Source: Burkholderiales bacterium (GTDB lineage Bacteria; Pseudomonadota; Gammaproteobacteria; Burkholderiales; SG8-39). From it: DNA of 64,000 bases. A model generated the notes under the pieces. That model ran no database searches, was not told the origin of the DNA, and saw only the letters and a list, made by a program, of their open reading frames with translations. This document shows positions 1-9,623 of the stretch, piece after piece. Within the stretch, counting starts at the first letter, position 1, and each line of letters begins with the position of its first letter. The translations under genes and the position numbers were made by a program. The stretch covers positions 1,674,001 through 1,738,000 of the forward strand of contig JAOSJV010000001.1 of NCBI GenBank assembly GCA_027493935.1, read 5' to 3'.

Positions 1-1
1 G

Positions 2-1171
2 ACCACCGACGAGGAAGCATTCGGCGTCGGCCGCAACCTCGCGATCACGCCGGGCGCGGTGATCCACGAGAACGAGCTCGTGCAGGTCATCCAGTACGCG
101 CCGGCGGGCGCGACGGTGCGGCGCCGCCCGCTGGTGGTGATCCCCCCGTGCATCAACAAGTTCTACGTGCTCGACCTCACGCCGGAGAACTCATTCGTCC
201 GCCACGCGGTGGCGCAAGGCAACACGGTGTTCATGGTGTCCTGGCGCAACCCGACTGCCGAGCTCGGCCACCTGAGCTGGGACGACTACGTGCGCGACGG
301 CGTGATCGAGGCGCTCGCTGCCGCGCGCTGCGTCACGCAGGCCGATCGCGTGAACGCACTCGGTTTCTGCGTCGGCGGAACGCTGCTCGCCTGCGCGCTC
401 GCGGTGCTGGCCGCGCGCGGCGAGGACTGGGTCGAGAGTCTGACGCTGCTCGCGACGCTGCTCGATTTCGCCGACGCCGGCGAGATCGGCCTGCTCGTCG
501 ACGAGGCAAGCGTGGCCGCGAAGGAGGCCGAGATCGGCCGCGGCGGAATCATGCAAGGCCGCAACCTCGCGTTCGTCTTCTCGATGCTGCGCGCGAACGA
601 CCTCGTGTGGTCGTACGTGGTCAACAACTATCTCAAGGGGCGCTCGCCCGAGGCGTTCGACATCCTGTACTGGAACGCCGACTCCACCGATCTCCCGGGG
701 CCGTGGTACTGCTGGTACGTGCGCAACATGTACCTCGAGAACCGGCTGCGCGAGCCGGGCGCGCTCACGGTGTGCGGCGAGCCGGTGGACCTCGGGCGGC
801 TGCGGATGCCGGCCTACGTCCTCGCGACGCGCGAGGATCACATCGTGCCGTGGACCTCGAGCTACGCGGCGACCCGGCTGCTCGCGGGCCGCAAGCGGTT
901 CGTGCTGGGCGCGAGCGGACACATCGCGGGCGTGGTCAACCCGGCGTCCAAGAACCGGCGCAGCTACTGGACGAGCGAGTTCCTCACCGACTCGCCCGCG
1001 GCCTGGTTCGCCGGTGCGCGCGAGGTGCAGGGAAGCTGGTGGCGCGACTGGGACGCGTGGCTCGCCGGGTTCGCCGGCGGCGAGGCGCCCGCGCCGAAGC
1101 GCTTCGGCGGCGGCAGGTACCGGCGCATCGAGGATGCCCCCGGGCGCTACGTGCAGCACCGGGTGGTTTGA
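2..1171 (+). CDS. phaC: Class I poly(3-hydroxyalkanoate) synthase, C-terminal part (5' end outside window)
   Basis: PhaC polymerises (R)-3-hydroxyacyl-CoA into polyhydroxyalkanoate at the granule surface. The open frame runs from base 2, giving about 389 visible residues; class I synthases are usually 560-600, so roughly the first third is missing. The lipase-box-like GFCVGG carries the nucleophile Cys (codon at 367-369). The Asp lies in REDHIVPW and the catalytic His in GASGHIAG, so the Cys-Asp-His triad is complete. It is followed after 41 bp by phaA on the same strand, which fits a phaC-phaA-phaB operon. The family is certain; the true start is not visible. Confidence 0.96.
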   Translation, partial: TTDEEAFGVGRNLAITPGAVIHENELVQVIQYAPAGATVRRRPLVVIPPCINKFYVLDLTPENSFVRHAVAQGNTVFMVSWRNPTAELGHLSWDDYVRDGVIEALAAARCVTQADRVNALGFCVGGTLLACALAVLAARGEDWVESLTLLATLLDFADAGEIGLLVDEASVAAKEAEIGRGGIMQGRNLAFVFSMLRANDLVWSYVVNNYLKGRSPEAFDILYWNADSTDLPGPWYCWYVRNMYLENRLREPGALTVCGEPVDLGRLRMPAYVLATREDHIVPWTSSYAATRLLAGRKRFVLGASGHIAGVVNPASKNRRSYWTSEFLTDSPAAWFAGAREVQGSWWRDWDAWLAGFAGGEAPAPKRFGGGRYRRIEDAPGRYVQHRVV

Positions 1172-1212
1172 ACCGCGGGCCGGTCGGTCCGCAAACGTGA
1201 AGGAGGCACCGA

Positions 1213-2392
1213 ATGACTGATGTCGTGATCGTGGCCGCGGCGCGCACCGCGGTCGGCAGCTTCAACGGCACGCTGGCGAGGCTCCCGGCGGCTGACCTGG
1301 GCGCGCACGTCATCCGCGCGCTGCTGGCGAAGACCGGCATTGCGCCGGACCAGGTGTCCGAGGTGATCCTGGGCCAGGTGCTGGCCGCGGGCGTCGGCCA
1401 GAACCCGGCGCGCCAGGCGACCCTGAAGGCCGGGCTGCCGGACATGGTGCCGGCGATGACGATCAACAAGGTGTGCGGCTCGGGCCTGAAAGCCACGCAT
1501 CTCGCCGCGCAGGCGATCGAGGCGGGCGACGCGGAGATCGTGATCGCCGGCGGCCAGGAGAGCATGAGCCAGGCGCCGCACGTGATGATGGGCTCGCGCG
1601 GCGGGTTCCGGATGGGCGACGCGAAACTGCAGGACTCGATGATCGTCGACGGCCTGTGGGACGTCTACAACCAGTACCACATGGGCGTCACCGCCGAGAA
1701 CGTCGCCAAGAAGTACGGCATCACGCGCGAGGACCAGGACCGCTTTGCGTTCGAGTCGCAGCGCAAGGCCGAGGAGGCGCAGAAGGCCGGGCGGTTCGCC
1801 GACGAGATCGTGCCGCTCGAGATCCCGCAGAAGAAGGGCGCGCCGGTCGTGTTCGACGCCGACGAGTTCATCGAAGCACGGCACCACGCTCGATGCGCTC
1901 GCCGCGCTCCGGCCGGCGTTCGACAAGCAGGGCAGCGTCACCGCGGGCAATGCCTCCGGCATCAACGACGGCGCCGCGGCGGTGGTGATGATGTCGGCGA
2001 AGAAGGCCGAGGCGCTCGGCCTTGCGCCGCTCGCGCGCGTCCGCGCCTACTCGTCGGCCGGCGTCGATCCGAAGATCATGGGCATGGGGCCGGTGCTCGC
2101 GTCGAAGCTCTGCCTGTCGAAGGCGGGCTGGACCAAGGACGACCTCGACCTGATGGAGATCAACGAGGCATTCGCGGCGCAGGCCTGCGCGGTCAACCGG
2201 GAAATGGGCTGGGACACCGCGAAGATCAACGTCAACGGTGGCGCGATCGCGATCGGGCACCCGATCGGGGCGTCGGGCTGCCGCATCCTGGTGACGCTGC
2301 TGCACGAGATGGGCCGGCGCAACGCCCGCAAGGGCCTCGCGTCGCTGTGCATCGGCGGCGGCATGGGCGTCGCCCTCGCGGTCGAGCGCTGA
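1213..2392 (+). CDS. phaA: Acetyl-CoA acetyltransferase (beta-ketothiolase) PhaA, with a 1-base frameshift
   Basis: PhaA condenses two acetyl-CoA to acetoacetyl-CoA, the first step of PHB synthesis. The ATG follows a strong ribosome site, AAGGAGG, at about 1200-1206. Thiolase hallmarks are present: the nucleophilic Cys in KVCGSG, the NEAF motif, the His in GHPIGASG and the second Cys in CIGGGMG. The frame breaks at about 1873, where one extra base separates DEFI from KHGTTLDAL; removing it gives 392 residues, the usual family length. I therefore read the indel as a sequencing or assembly error. The gene sits between phaC and phaB. Confidence 0.95.
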
Positions 2393-2479
2393 TCGAGCAA
2401 CGGGCGGCAAGCGGCCGGCGCCGCAGGCGGCGCTGGCGCGGCAGCAGGCAGAAAGACACACGGGGGAAGGAAGCAGCGC

Positions 2480-3220
2480 ATGACTGTACGGGTCGCATTC
2501 GTGTCGGGCGGCATGGGCGGCATCGGGACCGCGATCTGCAAGCGGCTCGCGCGCGACGGGCGCAAGGTGGTCGCCAACTGCCTGCCCGGCTACGAGAAGA
2601 AGGACGAGTGGCTGCACGAGATGCGCACCCAGGGTTACTCCGTCTACGCCGCCGAAGGCAATGTCGAGGACTACGACTCGTGCGCCGAGATGTTCTACAA
2701 CGTCCGCGCGGCGGTCGGGCCGGTCGACATCCTGGTGAACAACGCCGGCATCACGCGCGACGGCGTGTTCCGGCGCATGACCCCGTCCGACTGGTACTCG
2801 GTGATCAACACCAACCTGAACTCGGTGTTCAACGTCACGCGCCAGGTGGTCGACGGCATGATGGAGCGCGGCTGGGGCCGTGTCGTCAACATCTCCTCGG
2901 TGAACGCGCTGAAGGGCCAGTTCGGCCAGACCAACTACTCGGCCGCCAAGGCCGGCATGCACGGCTTTTCGAAGGCGCTCGCGCAGGAGGTGGTAAAGAA
3001 GGGCGTAACGGTGAACACGCTCTCGCCCGGCTACGTGAACACCGACATGGTGCGGGCGATCAAGCCGGAGATCCTGCAGAACATCGTTGCCTCGATCCCG
3101 ATGGGCCGGCTCGCCGAGCCCGAGGAGATCGCCGGACTGATCGCCTACCTTTGCTCCGACGAGGCGGGCTACATCACCGGCGCCAACATATCGATCAACG
3201 GCGGCCTGCACATGGAATGA
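2480..3220 (+). CDS. phaB: Acetoacetyl-CoA reductase PhaB (copy 1)
   Basis: This NADPH-dependent short-chain dehydrogenase reduces acetoacetyl-CoA to (R)-3-hydroxybutyryl-CoA, the monomer for PhaC. It has 246 residues, typical for PhaB. The glycine-rich cofactor motif GGMGGIG is at the N-terminus, NNAG follows at about residue 90, the catalytic Ser lies in NISSVN, and the Tyr-Lys pair is in YSAAKAG. The ATG is preceded by a GGAAGGAAG ribosome site. It lies 87 bp after phaA on the same strand. A second close paralogue follows immediately, so this organism carries a tandem phaB duplication. Confidence 0.95.
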   Translation: MTVRVAFVSGGMGGIGTAICKRLARDGRKVVANCLPGYEKKDEWLHEMRTQGYSVYAAEGNVEDYDSCAEMFYNVRAAVGPVDILVNNAGITRDGVFRRMTPSDWYSVINTNLNSVFNVTRQVVDGMMERGWGRVVNISSVNALKGQFGQTNYSAAKAGMHGFSKALAQEVVKKGVTVNTLSPGYVNTDMVRAIKPEILQNIVASIPMGRLAEPEEIAGLIAYLCSDEAGYITGANISINGGLHME

Positions 3221-3262
3221 GGCGGGGACCGGGGCGCCTCGGGGCGCGTGGCCGAGGCGTGC

Positions 3263-3268
3263 CATAAT
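3263..3268 (+). promoter_or_regulatory. Possible -10 element (CATAAT) upstream of the second phaB
   Basis: CATAAT lies about 67 bp before the ATG of the second phaB, inside the 114-bp gap between the two reductase genes. It could give that copy its own transcript. No convincing -35 hexamer is seen at the right distance, so this rests on the -10 alone. Confidence 0.3.
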
Positions 3269-3334
3269 GACGCGAACGGACGCCGCGGCCGCCGGAAGGC
3301 GCCGACGGCCGGACACAGCAGCACGGAGGGGACG

Positions 3335-4078
3335 ATGGCGCAGAGAGTGGCCCTGATCACGGGCGGCATGGGTGGCCTTGGCGAGACCATCAGCACCAAG
3401 ATGCACGACGCCGGGTTCCGGGTGGTGGTGACGCATTCCCCGGGCAACAGGAACGCGGCCGGGTGGAACGCCGAGATGAAGTCGCGCGGGTACGACTTTC
3501 ACCCCGTCCCGGTCGACGTGTCGGATTTCGAGTCGTGCCAGCAGTGCGTCGCGCGGGTGCAGAGCGAGGCCGGACCGGTCGACATCCTGGTCAACAACGC
3601 CGGGATCACGCGCGACATGACCTTCAAGAAGATGGGCAAGCCGGACTGGGACGCGGTCATGAAGACCAACCTCGACAGCGTGTTCAACATGACCAAGCCG
3701 GTCTGCGACGGCATGGTCGAGCGCGGCTGGGGCCGCATCATCAACGTGTCGTCGGTGAACGGCCAGAAAGGCGCGTTCGGCCAGACCAACTACTCGGCCG
3801 CCAAGGCGGGCATGCACGGCTTCTCCAAGGCGCTCGCGCTCGAGGTGGCGCGCAAGGGCGTCACCGTGAACACGATCTCGCCCGGGTACATCGGCACCAA
3901 GATGGTGACGGCGATCCCGAAGGACATCCTGGAGACGAAGATCATTCCGCAGATCCCGGTCGGGCGGCTCGGCAAGCCCGAGGAGGTCGCCGGTCTGATC
4001 ATCTACCTGTGCTCCGAGGAGGCCGCGTTCGTGACCGGTGCGAACATCGCCATCAATGGCGGGCAGCACATGTACTGA
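3335..4078 (+). CDS. phaB: Acetoacetyl-CoA reductase PhaB (copy 2)
   Basis: This is a second SDR-family acetoacetyl-CoA reductase of 247 residues, closely similar to the preceding gene. It has GGMGGLG, NNAG, NVSSVN and YSAAKAG in the expected order. I choose the ATG at 3335 over an upstream in-frame codon at 3248 because GGAGGGG sits just before it and the protein then starts as MAQRVAL, as PhaB proteins do. The gene converges on phaP, with a strong hairpin in between. Redundant phaB copies are common in PHA producers; whether the two differ in substrate or regulation cannot be told from sequence. Confidence 0.93.
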   Translation: MAQRVALITGGMGGLGETISTKMHDAGFRVVVTHSPGNRNAAGWNAEMKSRGYDFHPVPVDVSDFESCQQCVARVQSEAGPVDILVNNAGITRDMTFKKMGKPDWDAVMKTNLDSVFNMTKPVCDGMVERGWGRIINVSSVNGQKGAFGQTNYSAAKAGMHGFSKALALEVARKGVTVNTISPGYIGTKMVTAIPKDILETKIIPQIPVGRLGKPEEVAGLIIYLCSEEAAFVTGANIAINGGQHMY

Positions 4079-4103
4079 GCGCCGGCCGGCGCGCATAGCA
4101 CGC

Positions 4104-4132
4104 GCCGCCGGGGCCGCAATCCCCGCGGCGGC
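4104..4132. terminator. GC-rich hairpin between convergent phaB and phaP
   Basis: GCCGCC plus GGGG (4104-4113) pairs with CCCC and GGCGGC (4121-4132) across a 7-base loop, with a 2-base bulge. It lies in the 72-bp gap between two converging genes and could stop transcription from either side. No T-tract follows on either strand, so intrinsic termination is uncertain. Confidence 0.4.
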
Positions 4133-4150
4133 GACTGGAGATCGATGACG

Positions 4151-4681
4151 CTACTTCTTCCCGGTGTTGCGGACCATCTGCTCGGCAGCGGTCTTCATGG
4201 CGGCCTCGGAGAGCTGGGCGAACTGCCGCGTCGCCTGGTTCAGGCTGTCCATCACTGCGGCGGCCGCGCTCAACGTGGACTTGATCGCCGCGACCGGGAT
4301 CTCGCCGCCCGGGGTCGAGCGTCCGAGGCGGTCGGCCGATTCGGCGATGTCCTGCGACACGCGCGCGACGCTCTGCTCGAACATCTGCGCGAGCTGCGCC
4401 TGGGTGCCGGCGACCACCTCGTACACGCTGCTCGCGTAAGTCGCGGCCTGCTGCACGCTCGTGTGGGCGAGCTTGCCGCGCAGCGCCATCAGCTTCTCTG
4501 GGTCGTCGGTCGCGAGCAGCTCGCGGGCGGCTTTGCTGTTCTGCTCGAGCGCAGTGCGCGCGGCTTCCAGATTCAGCTTGAGCAGCTGCTCGGCGGTCGC
4601 GAGGCTGGTGCGCGCATAGGTCATCGCTGCCTCGACGGCGGCCTGGTTCCAGGCGGCGATGTCCTTGGCGGGGTCGGTCAT
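4151..4681 (-). CDS. phaP: Phasin, PHA granule-associated protein
   Basis: Phasins coat PHA granules and control their size and number. The 176-residue product is Ala- and Gln-rich and predicted to be almost entirely helical. It begins MTDPAKDIAAWNQAA and contains the typical phasin_2 pattern of a long amphipathic helix around LEAARTALEQNSKAARELL. No signal peptide or membrane segment is seen. It reads leftwards, divergently from phaR, whose product is the known phasin repressor. A GAGAGG ribosome site precedes the ATG. The intergenic inverted repeat at 4745-4759 is a candidate PhaR operator. Confidence 0.93.
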   Translation of the reverse strand: MTDPAKDIAAWNQAAVEAAMTYARTSLATAEQLLKLNLEAARTALEQNSKAARELLATDDPEKLMALRGKLAHTSVQQAATYASSVYEVVAGTQAQLAQMFEQSVARVSQDIAESADRLGRSTPGGEIPVAAIKSTLSAAAAVMDSLNQATRQFAQLSEAAMKTAAEQMVRNTGKK

Positions 4682-4744
4682 GACGGGCCTCTCTCGGACG
4701 AAAATGCGGGGCGGCGCGCAGCGTGCACCGGCCGGAGCGCCGCG

Positions 4745-4759
4745 TGTTGCAACGCAACA
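4745..4759. promoter_or_regulatory. Candidate PhaR operator between phaP and phaR
   Basis: A perfect 6-bp inverted repeat, TGTTGC and GCAACA, is separated by AAC. Its core is TGC-N3-GCA, which agrees with the TGC-rich sites described for PhaR in Paracoccus. It lies 64 bp upstream of the phaP ATG and 110 bp upstream of the phaR ATG, so one operator could serve both genes. The assignment is inference from motif and position. Confidence 0.5.
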
Positions 4760-4868
4760 ATCTACTCCTCTGCAGCCGCTTTGGCAAGTCGGGGCGGCTG
4801 CGCGCTAGTGGCGTGATTCGCGCTCGCGCCTCCCAGCAGTCTTGCAACCCAACGCAGTCGCCGAGCCC

Positions 4869-5450
4869 ATGCCCGAGAACGTCCGCCTGATCAAGAAGTA
4901 CCCGAACCGCCGCCTGTACGACACGCAGACGTCGAGCTACATCACGCTCGCCGACGTGAAGGAGCTGGTGCTCAAGCACGAGCAGTTCCAGGTGGTCGAC
5001 GCCAAGTCCGGCGAGGATCTCACGCGCCAGATCCTGCTCCAGATCATCCTGGAGGAGGAGTCGGCCGGCTCGCCGATGTTCTCGCACGACGCGCTCACCC
5101 AGCTCATCCGCTTCTACGGCAACGCGATGCAGGGGATCATGGGGAACTACCTGGAGCGCAACATCCAGGCGTTCATGGAGATCCAGAAGAACATGCAGGA
5201 GCAGACCCGCACGCTCTACGGCGACTCGGGCAAGGCGAACCAGGAGCTCTGGTCGCAGTTCCTCACGTTCCAGGGGCCGGCCATGCAGAGCCTCATGCAG
5301 ACCTACCTGGAGCAGAGCAAGAACATGTTCCAGCAGATGCAGGATCAGCTGCAGGCCCAGACGCGCAACATGTTCACCGCCTTCTCGGGCGCCGGCCAGC
5401 CGGCCGACGGCGGCCGCAGCTCCGGCGCCAAACCGGACGAGCGGGAGTGA
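4869..5450 (+). CDS. phaR: PHA synthesis repressor PhaR
   Basis: PhaR binds DNA and nascent PHA and represses phasin genes until polymer is present. The N-terminal PHB_acc_N domain is clear: [14 protein letters not shown] then [12 protein letters not shown], at about residues 6-35. The PHB_acc region follows at about 60-110, with [18 protein letters not shown]. The C-terminus is Gln- and Met-rich. I start at the ATG at 4869; a TTG at 4842 in frame would add nine residues. It is divergent from phaP. Its stop overlaps the rimO start by 4 bp (GTGA). Confidence 0.94.
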   Translation: MPENVRLIKKYPNRRLYDTQTSSYITLADVKELVLKHEQFQVVDAKSGEDLTRQILLQIILEEESAGSPMFSHDALTQLIRFYGNAMQGIMGNYLERNIQAFMEIQKNMQEQTRTLYGDSGKANQELWSQFLTFQGPAMQSLMQTYLEQSKNMFQQMQDQLQAQTRNMFTAFSGAGQPADGGRSSGAKPDERE

Positions 5451-6912
5451 CTCAGCGCAAGGCCGCGCGCACACAGACGCCGCGCGCGGCCCCGGCCACC
5501 GGCGTGCCGCGGGTCGGGTTCGTCTCGCTCGGCTGCCCGAAGGCGCTGGTCGACGCCGAGCGCATCCTGACGCAGCTTCGCGTCGAGGGCTACGCGATCT
5601 CCGGCACGTACGACGGTGCCGACCTGGTCGTCGTGAACACCTGCGGCTTCATCGACGCGGCGGTCGAGGAGTCGCTCGGGGCGATCGGTGAGGCGCTCGC
5701 CGCGAACGGGCGGGTGATCGTGACCGGATGCCTCGGGGCGCAGGCCGACCGCGTGCGCCGCGCGCATCCGGCGGTGCTCGCGGTGACGGGCCCGCACGAC
5801 GTCGATGCCGTGATGGCAGCGGTGCACGCCGAGCGGCCGCGGCCGCACGATCCGTTCGCCGACCTCGTGCCGCCGCAGGGCATCCGGCTCACGCCGCGGC
5901 ACTACGCGTACCTGAAGATCTCGGAGGGCTGCAACCACCGCTGTACCTTTTGCATCATCCCGACGATGCGCGGCGATCTCGTGAGCCGTCCGGTCGGCGA
6001 GGTGATGCGCGAGGCCGAGCGCCTGGTCGAGGCCGGCGTCAGGGAGCTGCTCGTCATCGCGCAGGACACCAGCGCCTACGGCGTCGACGTGCGCTACCGG
6101 ACCGGCTTCTGGAATGGCCGGCCGATCCGCACGCGCATGACCGAGCTCGCGCACGCGCTCGGCGGCCTCGGCGTCTGGGTGCGGCTGCATTACGTGTATC
6201 CCTATCCGCACGTCGATGAGGTGCTGCCGCTGATGGCCGCCGGGCGCGTCCTGCCGTACCTCGACGTGCCGTTCCAGCACGCGAGCGCGCGCGTTCTGCG
6301 GCTCATGAAGCGCCCGGCGAGCGGCGAGGACAACCTCGACCGCATCCACGCGTGGCGCGCGGCGTGTCCCGAGCTCGCGATCCGCAGCACGTTCATCGTC
6401 GGCTTCCCGGGCGAGACCGAGGCCGAATTCGAGGAGCTCCTCGCCTTCGTCGAGGCGGCTGCGCTCGACCGCGTCGGCTGCTTCGCCTACTCCCCGATCG
6501 GAGGTGCCGCGGCGAACGCCCTGCCGGGTGCAGTGCCGGCCGAAGTCCGGGAGGAACGCCGCGCGCGCTTCATGGCGGCGCAGGCGGCGGTGAGCGCCCG
6601 GCGACTTGCCGGCAAGATCGGGCGCACGCTGCCGGTGCTCGTCGACGAGGCGCGAGAAGGCCGTGCGGTCGCGCGCTCGGCCGCCGATGCGCCCGAGATC
6701 GACGGGTGGTGCACATCGCGCGCGCCGGCGCGCTCCGGGCGGGCGACTGGGCGGACGTGGTGATCGAGCGTTCCGACGCGCACGATCTGTTCGGTACGCC
6801 GGCGCGAACCATGTTACGCCGGGGCGGCTCCAATCGGAAACGCGCCGAAAGGCGCCCGGACGGGCGCTCGGATAGGCAGGCGGGCAAGGTGCGCCGCGCG
6901 GCGCCCGCGTGA
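5447..6912 (+). CDS. rimO: Ribosomal protein S12 methylthiotransferase RimO, with a 1-base frameshift
   Basis: RimO is a radical-SAM enzyme that methylthiolates the conserved Asp of ribosomal protein S12. The N-terminal [4Fe-4S] cysteines are in SLGCPKA, NTCGFID and TGCLG; the radical-SAM cluster motif is CNHRCTFC. The frame breaks after DAPEIDG at about 6704, where one G is missing from a G run; restoring it reads [15 protein letters not shown], the expected TRAM domain. The extended C-terminus after DLFGTPA (about 6800-6912) is not typical and contains GC hairpins, so the real stop may lie earlier. It starts with GTG overlapping the phaR stop. Confidence 0.93.
6842..6867 (+). other. Two overlapping, mutually exclusive hairpins near the rimO 3' end
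   Basis: GCGCC-GAAA-GGCGC (6842-6855) shares its right arm with GCGCCC-GGAC-GGGCGC (6852-6867), so only one can form at a time. They lie in the atypical RimO tail, upstream of the thiolase gene. A separate 8-bp stem with a 6-base loop sits at 6926-6947. There is no T-tract. In DNA this GC-rich such stems can be chance. Confidence 0.3.
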
Positions 6913-6966
6913 ACGGCTGATGATTCCCGCGCGTCGGACCGCGCGGGCTGGCGACAGGAGGACGAT

Positions 6967-8148
6967 ATGGCTCGTGAAGTCGTGCTGGTATCCGGAGTGC
7001 GGGCGGCGATCGGCGATTATGGCGGCGCGCTCAGGGACTTGGCGCCGACCCAGCTCGGCGCCACGGTGATCCGCGAGGCCGTTGCACGCGCGAAGATCGA
7101 CCCGGCCGCGGTCGGGCACGTCGTGATCGGCAGCGTGATCCACGGCGAGGCGCGCGACATGTACATCTCGCGCGTCGCGGCGGTCGAGAGCGGTCTGCCC
7201 GTGGGCACGCCCTGCCTGACGGTGAACCGCCTGTGCGGCAGCGGGCTGCAGGCGATCGTGTCGGCCGCGCAGCACATCATGCTCGGCGACTGCGATGTCG
7301 CAGTCGCCGGCGGCGCCGAGAGCATGAGCCGCGCGGCGTACTTCCTGCCGGCGGCGCGCTGGGGGCAGCGCATGGGCGACAGCGCGGCGATCGACGCCAT
7401 GACCGCCGCGCTGCACGACCCGTTCGGACACGGCCACATGGGCGTGACGGCCGAGAACATCGCCGCGAAGTACGGTTTCACGCGCGGGGAGCAGGACGCG
7501 TTCTCGGTCGAGAGCCACCGCCGTGCGGCGCTGGCGATCGCCGAGGGCCGCTTCACGAGCCAGATCGTCCCGGTCGAACTGAAGTCCCGCAAGGGCACGG
7601 TGAGGTTCGAGACCGATGAACACGTCCGCAAGGACGTGAAGCTGGAGGACATGACCAAGCTGAAGCCGGTATTCAAGAAAGACGGCACCGTCACCGCCGG
7701 GAACGCGTCCGGCATCAACGACGGCGCCGCCGCGGTCGTGCTGATGGAGCGCGCCGTTGCCGATAGGCAGGGCGTGAAGCCACTGGCGCGGCTGGTAGGC
7801 TACGCGCACGCCGGCGTTGAGCCGCAGTTGATGGGGCTAGGACCGATCCCGGCCGTGCGGCGGGTGTTCGAGAAGACCGGCATGAAGCCCGCCGACATGC
7901 ACGTGATCGAATCGAACGAGGCGTTCGCGGTGCAAGCGATGGCGGTGACGCGCGATCTCGAGCTCGACCCGGCGCGCGTGAATCCGAACGGCGGCGCGGT
8001 GGCGCTCGGCCATCCGATCGGGGCGACCGGTGCGATCCTCACGGTCAAGGCGCTCTACGAGCTCGCCCGCATCGACAAGCGCTATGCGCTCGTCACGATG
8101 TGCATCGGCGGCGGCCAGGGCATCGCTGCGATCTTCGAGCGGATGTGA
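6967..8148 (+). CDS. Acetyl-CoA C-acyltransferase (thiolase II, BktB/PaaJ type)
   Basis: This is a second, intact thiolase of 393 residues, distinct from PhaA. The catalytic residues are all visible: Cys in [10 protein letters not shown] (about residue 90), NEAF, His in GHPIGATG and Cys in CIGGGQG. A GACAGGAGGAC ribosome site precedes the ATG. Substrate cannot be fixed from sequence: it could supply longer 3-ketoacyl-CoA for PHA copolymer as BktB does, or act in beta-oxidation. It stands alone after rimO, and the multicopper oxidase gene begins 20 bp after its stop. Confidence 0.92.
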   Translation: MAREVVLVSGVRAAIGDYGGALRDLAPTQLGATVIREAVARAKIDPAAVGHVVIGSVIHGEARDMYISRVAAVESGLPVGTPCLTVNRLCGSGLQAIVSAAQHIMLGDCDVAVAGGAESMSRAAYFLPAARWGQRMGDSAAIDAMTAALHDPFGHGHMGVTAENIAAKYGFTRGEQDAFSVESHRRAALAIAEGRFTSQIVPVELKSRKGTVRFETDEHVRKDVKLEDMTKLKPVFKKDGTVTAGNASGINDGAAAVVLMERAVADRQGVKPLARLVGYAHAGVEPQLMGLGPIPAVRRVFEKTGMKPADMHVIESNEAFAVQAMAVTRDLELDPARVNPNGGAVALGHPIGATGAILTVKALYELARIDKRYALVTMCIGGGQGIAAIFERM

Positions 8149-8167
8149 AACGCGCGCGGAGCGGGAC

Positions 8168-9616
8168 GTGGGACGTGACGGGGAAGGCGGCGCCGCGCGC
8201 CGCCGCTTCCTGAAGGCATCGGCCAGCCTCGCGCTGGCCGGTTTTTGCGGCGCGCCGCGCGCGGCCGGCGCCGATGCCGCGTATCCGGCGGTGCTCGAGG
8301 CGGCGGCGGCCGAGCAGCAGCTCGCGCCGGCGCAGTACCCGGCCACCGCGATCTGGGGCTACAACGACACGACCCCCGGCCCGCTGCTTCGCGTCAAGCA
8401 GGGCGGTCGCCTGCGGATCACGCTGGCGAACGGTCTCGCCCGGCAGGACACCACGGTCCACTGGCACGGCATCCGGCTCCCCAACGCCATGGACGGCGTG
8501 CCGCACCTCACGCAGCCGCCGGTGCGGCCGGGCGAACGCTTCGCGTACGAGTTCGACGTGCCCGACGCCGGCACCTATTGGTACCACCCGCACGTGGCGA
8601 GCTACGAGCAGGTCGCACGCGGCCTGCACGGTGCGCTGGTCGTCGAGGAAGAGCGCCCGATCGAGGTCGACCGCGATCTCGTCTGGGTGCTCGCCGACTG
8701 GCGCATGACGCGCCGCGCCGCGATCCAGGAGGATTTCAACGACCTGCACGACCTCGCGCACGCCGGGCGGCTCGGCAGCGTCGTGACGATCAACGGGCGC
8801 TACGCGCGCGAGTACCCGCTCGAGGCGCGCGCGGGCGAGCGCGTGCGCCTGCGGCTCGTGAACGCCGCGGTCGCGCGCATCTTCGGCCTGCGCTTCGCCG
8901 CGCACCGGCCGGTCGTCGTTGCGCTGGACGGGCAGCCGGTTGCGCCGCATGCGCTCGACGAGCGCGGCCTCGTGCTCGCGCCGGGCATGCGCGCCGACCT
9001 CGTCATCGACTTCGACGGCAAGCCCGGTGGGCGGCACGTGATCGAGGACACCTACTACCCGGGCGATCGCGCAACCCTCACCGAGATCGCGTATGCGGAC
9101 GGCGCGCATGCGCGCGCCGGCGCGCGCGGCGCGGTGCCGCCGCTGCCCGCCAACCCGCTCGCCGAACCCGACCCGGCCAAGGCCGAGCGTCATGTGCTCG
9201 CGCTCCAGGGTGGCGCCATGGGCGCGCTGCGCGAGGCACGCGTGCGCGGCGCGGTGCTGCCGATCCAGCGCATGCTGCGCGAGCACCATCTCGCCTGGGC
9301 GATCAACGGCGTCGCCGGCAAGAGCCACGAGGACGCGCCGCTCCTCGAACTGCGCCGCGGCCGGCACTACGTGCTCGCGCTCCGCAACGAGACGGGCTGG
9401 GACCATCCGATCCATCTGCACGGCCACGTGTTCCGCGTGCTGGCGCGAGACGGCACGCCGGTGCCGCACCGGCCGTGGCGCGACACCGTGCTGGTCAGCC
9501 GGCGCGAGACCGTGGAAATCGCGCTCGTCGCGGACAACCCCGGCGACTGGATGCTCCACTGCCACGCGCTCCTGCACCAAGAGGGCGGGATGATGGGCGT
9601 GATCAGGGTGGGCTGA
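8168..9616 (+). CDS. Tat-exported multicopper oxidase
   Basis: This is a periplasmic laccase-like enzyme with type 1 and trinuclear copper sites. The start is GTG at 8168, chosen because GGAG lies 6 bases upstream and because the protein then opens with a twin-arginine signal, RRRFLKASASLALAGF. All four copper-binding motifs are present in order: HWHG, HPH, HPIHLHGH and HCHALLH. The length of 482 residues fits a three-domain oxidase of the CueO/CopA class. There is no Met-rich insert, so a role in copper tolerance or in oxidising phenolics is equally possible. It converges on the marC-type gene. Confidence 0.9.
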   Translation: MGRDGEGGAARRRFLKASASLALAGFCGAPRAAGADAAYPAVLEAAAAEQQLAPAQYPATAIWGYNDTTPGPLLRVKQGGRLRITLANGLARQDTTVHWHGIRLPNAMDGVPHLTQPPVRPGERFAYEFDVPDAGTYWYHPHVASYEQVARGLHGALVVEEERPIEVDRDLVWVLADWRMTRRAAIQEDFNDLHDLAHAGRLGSVVTINGRYAREYPLEARAGERVRLRLVNAAVARIFGLRFAAHRPVVVALDGQPVAPHALDERGLVLAPGMRADLVIDFDGKPGGRHVIEDTYYPGDRATLTEIAYADGAHARAGARGAVPPLPANPLAEPDPAKAERHVLALQGGAMGALREARVRGAVLPIQRMLREHHLAWAINGVAGKSHEDAPLLELRRGRHYVLALRNETGWDHPIHLHGHVFRVLARDGTPVPHRPWRDTVLVSRRETVEIALVADNPGDWMLHCHALLHQEGGMMGVIRVG

Positions 9617-9623
9617 ACGGCGC

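Noticed and set aside
1868..4096. A long minus-strand frame (742 codons) opposite the two phaB genes
   Set aside because: It mirrors the coding strand of intact phaB genes, has no recognisable domain and no ribosome site.
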